A DNA stretch of 64,000 nucleotides from positions 19,751,820 to 19,815,819 of the forward strand of contig CM119268.1 of assembly GCA_051294375.1 (NCBI GenBank). The letters are read 5' to 3'. Positions 54,093-64,000 of this stretch are shown here, one piece after another. Numbering within the stretch: the stretch's first letter is position 1; every line of letters starts with the position of its first letter. A program made the position numbers and the translations under genes. The stretch is from Paraspadella gotoi. Its lineage: Eukaryota > Chaetognatha. The notes beneath the pieces are model-generated. The model saw nothing but the letters and a program-made list of their open reading frames with translations. It did no database searches and was not told the DNA's origin.

Positions 54093-54420
54093 TGTAAAAT
54101 ATTAGAACAAGAAAATAACAAATTAAAAAGATTGTCCTGAGAAAGTATTCACATTAAAAAGAATAAACTTAAAAAAGTAAATAGAAATGAAGGAAATTTG
54201 AGCAATGAATGGGATAAGGCTCTTAAGGTCACTTTTGAAAACAAAAGAAAGAAACTACTTGGTTTAAGGTCATCTCAAGCCTATAGAATTAAAAGACAGA
54301 GAAAAGAAGTGGCCAAAATCAGGAGAATAGATTTGTAAATTTTGTAAATTTTGTAAATTTTGTAAATTTTGTTATGCACCTTTGAAGGAGACAGAAGTCT
54401 CTTAAGATCAGTGCTTATTT
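54093..54420. other. AT-rich, nothing recognised
   Basis: A Lys/Glu-rich reading (54110-54340) is short and broken; it includes (TTTTGTAAA)n at 54335-54370. Confidence 0.4.
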
Positions 54421-55471
54421 AACAAATTTGAGCAAACAATGTCGGATCTGCCCACGATAATTAAGCGGTAATCAGTTAAACCAGTGGCTGCGCCAATACA
54501 TGTAAATCACTTTCAAGGGCTTAAACTGAACTGTTACTGCGTCAATAATATTTTTTTAAATTTGCATTATTTTTTAACTTTTTCATTTTTTTAACTTTTA
54601 TTATTTTTCAACTTGTATCATTTTTTTAACTTGCATACTTTTTTCAACTTGTATACTTTTTTCAACTTGCATACTTTTTTCAACTTGCATAATTATTTTA
54701 ACTTGCATAATTTATTTAGTTGCAGCATTTTTTCAACTTTCAACTATCTAGTAATCAACTATCAAGGCAGTGAGGAAGTTGAAATGTGTGTCTATTTTTT
54801 TGTTTCATATCAATTCATATATTTTTTGTTTGAATTTCCATTTAATTATGATTTACTGCAATATGCAAATTAGATTATATAGTACTTTTTCATTAATTTT
54901 TTTTGATAGTAAGGTCTGGCGAGATCATTATACTTTTAAGGTTTTTTCTTCTATATTGCTTCAATTTTTTTGTGTCTCTCTCGCATACATGTCATCATTA
55001 AAAGATATGAAAAAAATAAAACGGGTAATTTTTAAAAATATTTACAATAAAAAAATTTTAAAAAACCCTTGCTTTTTTGTTGAAGAGCAGGTGAAAGTGA
55101 AGATCTAGTGGGTGCAGATAAATTTTTTTGATGTTCCTTTGTCTTACAAAAGGCCTCCTGTTTTTTAAAGCCCTCTAGTAGAATAGGGTGAAAATACAAA
55201 GAAAATTTAATAGAACTGTTCTTTTGTTTCAGAAAAGATATACTAAAACTAAATTTCATTGCTATTTTGTTTTAAAAACGCTCTTTTGTTTGTGGAACCA
55301 TCTGGTTTATTAAGACCAAAACAGGCAAAATTTTGTGTAAAGCGATGCAAGTGAAGATCTAGTGGGTGCAGACAAAAGAGCAAATTTCTATAGAAAGTAA
55401 AGGGAAAATGCTCATAGTAGGAAAAGTAAGAGACAAATCCTCGTAGTAGGTAGCAAAAAATAAATAGATAG
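54421..55471 (+). repeat. HX left end, ACTTGCAT minisatellite, family D copy
   Basis: 'aaatttgagcaaacaatGTC' at about 54424, then a segment also found at 42236-42290 ('gctgcgccaatacatgtaaa'), the minisatellite at 54540-54745, a family-C-like end ('tgcaatatgcaaattagatt'), and family D strings at 55101 and 55355. Confidence 0.65.
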
Positions 55472-55745
55472 TATGGTGGACTAAAATCCACCAACCGTTC
55501 ATCAGCGGCCATTGGTGCCGGAGGCAAGTCATTCGCCTCCCAACCCAAAGGTCCGGGGTTCTAGCCCGGTGGTCGTCTGGCAGTTAAGAGGGACGGGGCG
55601 CTTAACCCGCCTGTAACCTGGTGTTACAGCCTGATCCGAAGCTCAGGGACTGCTTATATTAAATGGTTCTGTCATTAACACTTATCAATAATTACTGTCT
55701 TTTCATTTGTGAGCCCGACTTTCGAACACAACAGCAACAACAACA
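55472..55745 (+). mobile_element. TR1 5' LTR with primer-binding site, truncated
   Basis: LTR 55472-55705 (234 bases, TATGGTGGACTAAAATCC to CTGTCTTTTCA) followed after one base by TTGTGAGCCCGACTTTCG, one substitution from a TGGTGAGCCCGAC primer site in the complete copy. The internal part diverges after 'aacagcaacaacaacac'. The matching 3' end may be the piece at 58332-58535. Confidence 0.8.
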
Positions 55746-56037
55746 CTTGACACAGACGAGCACCGCCACCTTTTACACCGTCTAATTCTCGTTATGGCTT
55801 CGACCTTCTTCTCTCACGATCGCTATCACTACTACGTTGTTTCTGTTTCATTTTATATCAATATTCTTTACTCTCTTATTTCTGTTTTTGATATCAGCCC
55901 TTCTATAGTGATGGGTTGAGCATCAATGTCATGAATGCTGAGATCGGATTCTATGAGTGGGTAATGAGGTAGTTAAGGTTGATCATTTATGAGCCGAGAC
56001 AGTATAATAACGTCAGGTTGTTTCGGACAAAATCACG
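55746..56037. other. No feature recognised
   Basis: Mixed-composition sequence after the TR1 fragment, perhaps TR1-related or host. No ORF of note. Confidence 0.4.
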
Positions 56038-56239
56038 CCTTCAAAATTTTCTATAAATTTTTGTTTTGAGTCACCGCAAACATTATAAAAATATTTTAAT
56101 TAATTAATTTAGAGAAAGCAAAGAATTTTGAATTTGTAACAACGATTTTTAATTAATAGTTGGACATGTTTCGGCTTGTTTACTTCAAGCCTTCATTAGC
56201 ATATGACATTCAATAATAAATTTGGTAAAAAAAGAGTGT

Positions 56240-56274
<35 letters not shown>

Positions 56275-58306
56275 GGTAAAAGTTTTTCCAACAAAGTGGT
56301 GAGACAGAATAGTGGTCAGATGTGAGGACAGGTTGAAGGTAAGGGCAGATTGAGTGAGTGGTGAAAAGAAGTGAAACTTGTTAAAGAGAGAGAGAGAGTG
56401 AAAGAGAGAGAGAGAGAAACAAAACAACAGGGATAACAAATAAATGAAGATACATTTTTGCAATGTACAACAAAGATAAAGAAGTTTAATTAATTAAATA
56501 ATTAATGATGGCAACTACGACAATGATAATACCGACGATGACAAATTGATTGATTGCTTAATTTTTTGATTGATTGATTGAATATTTGATTAATTGATTG
56601 AATAATTAATTAACTGATCAGTTCTGGCATTGTTAACACAAACTTGTTTGTTTTTTTGTCTTTTCATTATGACAAAAGAAATGATTACCCTGATGATGAT
56701 TATGATGACAACGAGGATAGCACCATCATGATAGATTGAATGATTGATTGATCAAATAAAATAAATTCATATCAGGCCTCTTAATTTTTAGGTCTTTTGT
56801 CAGGTCACTGACCAGGACAAAAGCAACAACGACGTTGGAGATGACAATGATAACACTGACATTGTTTAATTGATTGATTAATTAATTGATTAATTAATTA
56901 ATTGGTTCTTGTTTTTTTTTCATTTAAACTCATTTCCACTCGAACGATTCTTATAATTTTACAAATCTTACAATTTTTCATGGTAAAAATTTCACTTGTT
57001 ATTTGTTAACAAAAAGATTGTTTAAAATTATTCTACAAATGAATTACATGTCTAAAGAGAGTATTTTTATAAATAATAACAAATGTAAAATTTTTAAAGG
57101 AAGGAAGCGATGTGCACTCGAAACCGAAAGCGATCCGGGCTAAAAAAGTAAGGATTGCACCCGAAAACGGGAGCGGGAGGGGTCTTGGAAGCGCCGGATT
57201 GGCAGCGGCGGAAAAATCGATCGCTTCCACATCTCTGCACAAATGTATCATTTATGCTCTCTCAAAAACTCACAAACTCAAAAACTCAAACTCAAAAAAT
57301 AACATCTGTCCTTCATCCTGTCCTCACCTCTGACCACTCACTATTTGTCTCACTATTTTTCCCCCATTTGCCTATTTTTTTTTGCCTTTGGCCCCCTCTT
57401 TCATTTTCTTCCCTTCTCATTTTCTTGTTTTCTCTTTCCTCTTCCCTCTCACTATGTTTAAGAAAATCTTTAATATGCATTATAAGAAAGGATATTAACG
57501 GTAACGGAGGTTTTTATTTTAGTTTTGGTTGCCTAGCAAATTTATTAAATCGACAAATTTTGCGGAAATTTTTCCACAAAATCTGTCGATTTTCAGAAAA
57601 AACAAGTCCTGACGCTTTCCATTGGGTTAAAAGGATGCGGTTTTTTTTATCAACGTCAGTAAGTACCCATCTTTTAAAACTAATAAATGAGTTGAAAATA
57701 TTTTCTTTATCATAAATAAATGCAAGTCACAATAAGTCACAAATTAAAAGTTGTTTTTAAAAATTATTTGTGGCTAAACAAAAAGAGTTTTTTGATAATT
57801 TTGTAGGTGTTTAAAGCTTATTCTGTGGACTATATTTTCTGTTAGTTTAAGCCAATTTAAACTATTTTTGTTTAATAAATTATGATAAAAAACTAAAACT
57901 GCGACTTTTTGACTTGTCAACTTTAAAATTAATTCATAAGTGAACTATGAATGATATAAAGAAAATATTTTACTCAAGGGTGAAGAAGATAAGGAAGAAA
58001 ATAATTCCAAAATAAAAAAATTTTCTCTAATTTCCTTGGCATTCAAATTTGAAGACGAAAGTGAAAATGGACAAAAATGGACATTATTTTTTTTCCTAAA
58101 AGTTGTAAAAATGTTACTCTTATATGATTAGAAATAGCTGGAGATAGTTTTAACCAATCCGTATTTTGGCCTAATTTATATTATGGTGCAAATTAAATTA
58201 ATTTTGTTAATAGTAACTGAACAATACTGGAAAAAGTAGTTTTTTCTCTGAATGCGAGGATCGTAAGCAGAGGCTATCATATTCATTTTTTTTTTGCTGA
58301 ATTTTT
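56038..58306 (+). repeat. 2.3 kb duplicated block, copy 1
   Basis: Nearly identical to 59690-61952. Contains a hammerhead-like motif (56163-56199, minus, core CTAATGA so probably dead), a foldback-arm sequence with GA runs, HX-like TTAATTAA and 'gacaatgataatac' modules, and a CG-rich 130-base patch (57109-57240). Ends at the N gap. Confidence 0.9.
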
Positions 58307-58331
58307 NNNNNNNNNNNNNNNNNNNNNNNNN
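58307..58331. other. Assembly gap (25 N)
   Basis: Follows 'gctgaattttt'. In copy 2 of the duplication the sequence continues past this point. Confidence 0.98.
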
Positions 58332-58535
58332 CTTCAGGCGACATGCCTCAACCTGGCGATGCACTTTTCCGCCCACAACACATCAGGCGACATGCCTCAA
58401 CTTGGTGACGACTTTCCACCAACAGCAACAATTCACTGAATAGAACGCAAGACTTCTCCCTACGGAGGGGGGGATGTATGGTGGACTAAAATCTACCAAC
58501 CGTTCATCAGCGGCCATTGGTGCTGGAGGCAAGTC
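58332..58535 (+). mobile_element. TR1 internal 3' part, purine tract and start of 3' LTR
   Basis: Contains two about 50-base tandem units ('caggcgacatgcctcaacct', 'caggcgacatgcctcaactt'), the purine tract GGAGGGGGGGATG and LTR bases from 58477, broken off at about 58535. Confidence 0.8.
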
Positions 58536-59689
58536 CAGAGATGTGGACGCGATCTGGAAAGCGTAAGCGAACACTGTGGAAGCGGCCGATTTTTGAAGAA
58601 CCCGAAACCGGGAGCGATAGAAAAATTAAGAATAAAGGATTGAACCCGGAAGCTATAATAACCCTGCGTGTTCGCTTCCTGGTTATTTGTTTTTAATAGT
58701 TAGAAATGAAAGGTATTTAATGTAATAAAATCTTTGCAACCCCTGCTCTTTCTTGATTGTCTTTTTAAAATTGTTTTTTCAATATTTATTTTCAACATTT
58801 AAAATTGTTTGTTCCTATAATTTTTTATTCACTTTTTCTTATTCTCTTCTTTTATTTTTTGTTTTCTTTTATTCTCTTTTCCTCTTTGGTCGAGAATCTA
58901 TGAAAAAAATTACATATTTATTTTTTTAATTATTCTTTTTAATATATTCAAATAAAATCTGAGCTGAAAAAAGATTTTTTCTATCTGAAAAAAACTGTAA
59001 TTAAGTTAAATTAAAATTTAAATTAAACTTTTTTAATTCTATAAAACTAAAAATTTTATTTCTTATATTTTTATTATTTTTCTTTAAATTTAAGTCTTTT
59101 TTTTTAAAATCCATAACGTTTTTCATGTTACAAACAAGTTTAAACCAAAGGATTGATCTGTTTTATTGGCAATATTGCATAATATTATGCTTATACATAC
59201 TTAAATCTCTAACATACTCTCTCTCTCTATCTTCTTTCTTTTTTCCCCTCTTGCACTGACAAAAAAGCAAATAAAAAAAAAATTATAAAATAAATAAATC
59301 AAAAATATTAATAAACAAACAATGCCGGATCTGCCCATGATCATTAGCGGTAATTAATTGATTAATTAATTGAAAAAAAATAAATTATTTAATAATTACA
59401 TATTAATTAATTAAAATAATAACATCGAACATTTGGGAGCTCAAATTGATTTGAACAAAGACGACAACGACGATGAATACAATGACGAAAACGACGACGA
59501 AGTCTTTGTACTTTGTGAGCCATAGTACAGTAGTGGTCAATAAGAATGACCTGATTTTACCTAATCTTGTTATGGCTGACCTTTTTCTCAGCCAATGTAA
59601 ATACTAGTTGTTATTATTATTTTTATCATTTTTACTTTTTTACTGTTTTGATAATACCAGGTTTTTTATCACAAAAAAATACGCCTCAA
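58536..59689. other. AT-rich region, HX left end near 59312
   Basis: 58545-58690 has a CG-richer segment related in inverted orientation to 57109-57240. 58700-59200 is low-complexity AT. 59312-59345 is an HX left end ('aaacaaacaatGCCGGATCT'), then (ACG)-rich sequence at 59455-59520. Confidence 0.5.
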
Positions 59690-59884
59690 AATTTTCTATA
59701 AATTTTTGTTTTGAGTCACCGCAAACATTATAAAAATATTTTAATTAATTAATTTAGAGAAAGCAAAGAATTTTGAATTTGTAACAACGATTTTTAATTA
59801 ATAGTTGGACATGTTTCGGCTTGTTTACTTCAAGCCTTCATTAGCATATGACATTCAATAATAAATTTGGTAAAAAAAGAGTGT

Positions 59885-59919
<35 letters not shown>

Positions 59920-61952
59920 GGTAAAAGTTTTTCCAACAAAGTGGTGAGACAGAATAGTGGTCAGATGTGAGGACAGGTTGAAGGTAAGGGCAGATTGAGT
60001 GAGTGGTGAAAAGAAGTGAAACTTGTTAAAGAGAGAGAGAGAGTGAAGAGAGAGAGAGAGAGAAACAAAACAACAGGGATAAACAAATAATGAAGATACA
60101 TTTTTGCAATGTACAACAAAGATAAAGAAGTTTAATTAATTAAATAATTAATGATGGCAACTACGACAATGATAATACCGACGATGACAAATTGATTGAT
60201 TGCTTAATTTTTTGATTGATTGATTGAATATTTGATTAATTGATTGAATAATTAATTAACTGATCAGTTCTGGCATTGTTAACACAAAACTTGTTTGTTT
60301 TTTTGTCTTTTCATTATGACAAAAGAAATGATTACCCTGATGATGATTATGATGACAACGAGGATAGCACCATCATGATAGATTGAATGATTGATTGATC
60401 AAATAAAATAAATTCATATCAGGCCTCTTAATTTTTAGGTCTTTTGTCAGGTCACTGACCAGGACAAAAGCAACAACGACGTTGGAGATGACAATGATAA
60501 CACTGACATTGTTTAATTGATTGATTAATTAATTGATTAATTAATTAATTGGTTCTTGTTTTTTTTTTCATTTAAACTCATTTCCACTCGAACGATTCTT
60601 ATAATTTTACAAATCTTACAATTTTTCATGGTAAAAATTTCACTTGTTATTTGTTAACAAAAAGATTGTTTAAAATTATTCTACAAATGAATTACATGTC
60701 TAAAGAGAGTATTTTATAAATAATAACAAATGTAAAATTTTTAAAGGAAGGAAGCGATGTGCACTCGAAACCGAAAGCGATCCGGGCTAAAAAAGTAAGG
60801 ATTGCACCCGAAAACGGGAGCGGGAGGGGTCTTGGAAGCGCCGGATTGGCAGCGGCGGAAAAATCGATCGCTTCCACATCTCTGCACAAATGTATCATTT
60901 ATGCTCTCTCAAAAACTCACAAACTCAAAAACTCAAACTCAAAAAATAACATCTGTCCTTCATCCTGTCCTCACCTCTGACCACTCACTATTTGTCTCAC
61001 TATTTTTCCCCCATTTGCCTATTTTTTTTTGCCTTTGGCCCCCTCTTTCATTTTCTTCCCTTCTCATTTTCTTGTTTTCTCTTTCCTCTTCCCTCTCACT
61101 ATGTTTAAGAAAATCTTTAATATGCATTATAGAAGGATATTAACGGTAACGGAGGTTTTTATTTTAGTTTTGGTTGCCTAGCAAATTTATTAAATCGACA
61201 AATTTTGCGGAAATTTTTCCACAAAATCTGTCGATTTTCAGAAAAAACAAGTCCTGACGCTTTCCATTGGGTTAAAAGGATGCGGTTTTTTTTATCAACG
61301 TCAGTAAGTACCCCATCTTTTAAAACTAATAAATGAGTTGAAAATATTTTCTTTATCATAAATAAATGCAAGTCACAATAAGTCACAAATTAAAAGTTGT
61401 TTTTAAAAATTATTTGTGGCTAAACAAAAAGAGTTTTTTTGATAATTTTGTAGGTGTTTAAAGCTTATTCTGTGGACTATATTTTCTGTTAGTTTAAGCC
61501 AATTTAAACTATTTTTGTTTAATAAATTATGATAAAAACTAAAACTGCGACTTTTTGACTTGTCAACTTTAAAATTAATTCATAAGTGAACTATGAATGA
61601 TATAAAGAAAATATTTTACTCAAGGGTGAAGAAGATAAGGAAGAAAATAATTCCAAAATAAAAAAATTTTCTCTAATTCCTTGGCATTCAAATTTGAAGA
61701 CGAAAGTGAAAATGGACAAAAATGGACATTATTTTTTTTCCTAAAAGTTGTAAAAATGTTACTCTTATATGATTAGAAATAGCTGGAGATAGTTTTAACC
61801 AATCCGTATTTTGGCCTAATTTATATTATGGTGCAAATTAAATTAATTTTGTTAATAGTAACTGAACAATACTGGAAAAAGTAGTTTTTTCTCTGAATGC
61901 GAGGATCGTAAGCAGAGGCTATCATATTCATTTTTTTTTTGCTGAATTTTTT
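59690..61952 (+). repeat. 2.3 kb duplicated block, copy 2
   Basis: Matches 56038-58306 in order and almost base for base, with one-base homopolymer differences. Includes the second CTAATGA hammerhead-like relic (59808-59844, minus). Confidence 0.9.
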
Positions 61953-62420
61953 TAACTTGCATCATTTTTTTCAAATTGCATCATTTTTTCACGTAATTAA
62001 TTAACTAATTAAAGTATTCATAAGTATGCATAAATAATAAAAATTCAAATCAACTTGACTTTGGTTTTTTCCATACAAACTCCTCGATTCCATGGAAAAT
62101 TTATATTGCGCTCTAAGGCGATAAGTGGGCTGAAGATGACTATCCGCAACTTCTTTAACCCCTCCAGCAGCCATGGAACGAGTCCTGGGTTTGAAGGTTT
62201 TCCACGAACCGAAGTTGGTTTACGGCCATCCGCACGTTAGGTACTGGGTTGGGATTGAACCCACTTTAATCAATGAGCCACCGGGTCAGTGGGTCACGAC
62301 TGAAGGTGTAATGCTTATAGGCAGGGTGAACTTATGCTGTGCCCGACTACAGCTCAATCACACACAAAATATAATGTCAATCTATCCATCCAATTATGAT
62401 TAATTCGAGTAAGTATGGTA
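61953..62420 (+). repeat. ACTTGCAT units, HX fragment and third tRNA-like repeat
   Basis: 62110-62345 is a diverged copy of the tRNA-like repeat at 6303/6797 (minus strand, GTGGCTCATTGATTAAAG and GGGTTCAATCCC kept). As at 6180-7290 it is embedded in HX-type sequence ('cttgactttggttttttcca' left, 'cagctcaatcacacacaaaa' right). Confidence 0.65.
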
Positions 62421-62639
62421 GCCATAGCCGATGAAATTTAAATGCTAATGTATACAGCGTTAAAATAATCTATCATGACCATAGATTATGGTATTAAAAT
62501 ATTTTTTGTCAAAAATGCTTTCTTCTGAGGGTACTCGCCTAATTAAAAATATTATATTACTATATAGAGCAAAAAATATTTTTTTAAAATCTTAAAATTT
62601 TTTGATGGATTCTGATAGAGCATAAAAAGTTAAACAAAA

Positions 62640-63020
62640 AATATAATTACAGCTTTTAAAAAATTCTTACGTTTCTAAGTGAAAATAAAGAAAACTGATA
62701 AAATCATCGAAAGATGATGATGATGATGATTTTTTACAGTTTTTCTTATTTTTGACACACTTATCGTAAAAATATTTAAAAAAAGAATCATACTTTGTGT
62801 AGACAACTTTTTATGAGCTATCTGAATATGGTCTTAAATTAAAAAAATCAAAAAAAAATGTTTTGACCTTTTTTATCAATAAATAAATATTAAAAAATTA
62901 ATTATTAGGGTATAGAGCCATATTAGAAATTTTTTGTCCATTGAAAGTATTCTTAAAAATGTCTAAATATTCGTTTGAGCATGTACTCTCTCTAAATTTT
63001 TGACTCACCCCATTGAGTAA
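62640..63020 (+). repeat. Family B repeat, copy 3
   Basis: Shares 'catactttgtgtagacaact', 'atgagctatctgaat' and the end 'ttgactcaccccattgagta' with 12430-12680. Confidence 0.75.
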
Positions 63021-63036
63021 TTATGGGTTAAAATTA

Positions 63037-63856
63037 TTAACAAAGTTTGATTTTATTTTTGCAACGAATTTTATTGTTATGAAGAGACAGTAATTATTGT
63101 TAAGAGTTAGTGATAGAACCGTTCAATATAAGCAGTCGCTGAGCTTCGGATCAGGCTGTAACACCATGTTACAGGCGGGTTAAGCGCCCCGTCCCTCTTA
63201 ACTGCCAGACGACCACCGGGCTAGAACCCCGGACCTTTGGGTTGGGAGGCGAATGACTTGCCTCCGGCACCAATGGCCACTGATGAACGGTTGGTGGATT
63301 TTAGTCCACCATACATCCCCCCTCCTGTAGGGAGAAGTCTGTTGCGTCTCTTCTGTGAATTGTTGTTGTTGGTGGAAAGTTCGTCACCAAGTTGAGGCAT
63401 GTCGCCTGATGTGTTGTGGGCGGAAAGTACATCGCCAGGTTGAGGCATGTCGCCTGAAAGTGTTGTTGTTGCTGTTGTGTTCGGAAGTCGGGCTCACCAA
63501 TGAAGAGACGGTAATTATTGTTATGAGTTAGTGATAGAACCGTTCATATAAGCAGTCCCTGAGCTTCGGATCAGGCTGTAACACCATGTTACAGGCGGGT
63601 TAAGCGCCCCGTCCCTCTTAACTGCCAGACGACCACCGGGCTAGAACCCCGGACCTTTGGGTTGGGAGGCGAATGACTTGCCGCTGATGAACGGTTGGTG
63701 GATTTTAGTCCACCATAGTTACAAGAGCAGACATGTTTCGCCTCACAGTACGAGCCTTCATCAGCGCATGATGAAGGCTCGTACTGTGAGCCGAAACATG
63801 TCTGCTTTTGTAACAATAAAATTCGTTGCAAAAATAAAATCAAACTTTGTTAATCT
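63037..63856. mobile_element. Hammerhead-like foldback interrupted by TR1
   Basis: Left piece 63037-63079 and right piece 63718-63856 form one foldback once TR1 is removed: 'aacaaagtttgattttattt' at the left mirrors 'aaataaaatcaaactttgtt' at the right. The centre (63728-63808) is a nearly perfect hairpin with hammerhead-like cores on both strands: 63730-63764 (-), CTGATGA intact, one stem II mismatch; 63768-63802 (+), stem II intact but ATGATGA in place of CTGATGA. Confidence 0.8.
63080..63717 (-). mobile_element. TR1: complete miniature LTR retrotransposon (TRIM-like), 638 bases
   Basis: Two LTRs (63501-63717 and 63080-63313 in minus-strand order 5', 3') flank a 187-base internal region. 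The minus strand reads LTR, one base, TGGTGAGCCCGACTTCCG (63499-63482), the double CAGGCGACATGCC units, a CAGGAGGGGGGATG purine tract, then the second LTR. GTTA at 63076-63079 and 63718-63721 is an exact 4-base target duplication. There is no coding capacity, so it needs enzymes from another element. The primer site matches, in 12 of the first 13 bases, the complement of the animal tRNA-Trp 3' end as I remember it, the primer type used by CsRn1-like gypsy elements such as those in this window. Confidence 0.88.
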
Positions 63857-63884
63857 CTCAAACAACGAAAAAAGAAAGGATAAT

Positions 63885-64000
63885 TACTAAAGCGGGTCAA
63901 AATTGAACACTTTTTATAACTTCTAATTCTCTCAAAAATTTTTTTCCCTTCTATTACTAAATCGATTTTCAATGCAACTTTTTGAATTAGTTCATTGGGT
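63885..64000 (+). repeat. Family A repeat, copy 4 (cut by window edge)
   Basis: 'ctaaatcgattttcaatgca' then 'agttcattgggt', running off the right edge. Confidence 0.8.

Larger units (their letters stand above)
48679..64000 (+). other. Intron 6 of the SYK-like gene (more than 15.3 kb), repeat-filled
   Basis: Begins GTGAGA. No kinase-like coding segment seen up to the window edge; the content is HX, TR1, foldback and family A/B/D repeats plus two gap-adjacent duplications. If the assembly is right this intron is at least 15 kb, but the duplications probably inflate it. Confidence 0.6.

Noticed and set aside
56163-56199. Active hammerhead ribozyme at this site and at 59808
   Set aside because: The core reads CTAATGA, losing the essential G5; kept only as a relic of the family.
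57112-57333. 73-codon ORF found identically at 57112 and 60759
   Set aside because: Identity comes from the 2.3 kb duplication itself; the sequence is a CG-rich patch with related inverted sequence at 58545, without protein-like conservation.

Overview
The window is AT-rich, intron-rich, repeat-dense nuclear DNA from a metazoan, most likely an invertebrate. I see no bacterial-style operons, rRNA or tRNA genes. The evidence is a multi-exon SYK/ZAP-70-type tyrosine kinase gene with GT-AG introns, Ty3/gypsy and BEL/Pao retrotransposons, a LINE relic, and very abundant GA/CT and GGAC microsatellites. Four runs of N (20877-20976, 32215-32358, 52258-52282, 58307-58331) and many homopolymer-length differences between otherwise identical copies point to a draft, error-prone assembly. 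Some frameshifts and duplications may therefore be artefacts.

Layout. 1-5194: 3' part of a nearly intact Ty3/gypsy element of the CsRn1/Kabuki type (CHCC Gag motif), broken by one in-frame TGA, with a probable 3' LTR. 5195-6170: GC-rich broken ORF, not recognised. 6180-7290: hairpin-ended repeat (called HX here) carrying two tRNA-like inserts. 7950-8600: minus strand, two exons of an unrecognised single-pass membrane protein. 9.2-30 kb: repeats, including an about 700-base polypyrimidine tract, full HX copies, a 200-base-arm foldback with hammerhead-like motifs, minisatellites, a LINE 3' fragment and a TIR element.

30443-48678: the main host gene, six plus-strand exons of a SYK-family kinase (N-SH2, short inter-SH2 linker, C-SH2, proline-rich linker, kinase N-lobe), with all six visible exon ends in phase 0. 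Its introns are packed with elements. Intron 1 holds a BEL/Pao-like LTR element, intron 2 a degraded gypsy element, intron 3 an inverted-repeat element, and intron 4 an AAT microsatellite plus two solo-LTR-like insertions. Intron 6 runs past the right edge, so the kinase C-lobe lies outside the window.

48.7-64 kb: HX repeats, minisatellites, two large near-identical duplications (1.8 kb and 2.3 kb) whose copies abut assembly gaps, and pieces of a miniature LTR retrotransposon (TR1). One TR1 copy is complete at 63080-63717 with a 4-base target duplication, nested inside a hammerhead-like foldback. The most interesting material is the HX family (sub-terminal inverted repeat plus 3' hairpin followed by CTAA, Helitron2/Helentron-like), the hammerhead-like foldbacks, the TR1 element with a tRNA-Trp-type primer site, and a SYK-type rather than SHARK-type kinase whose linker has almost no tyrosines.
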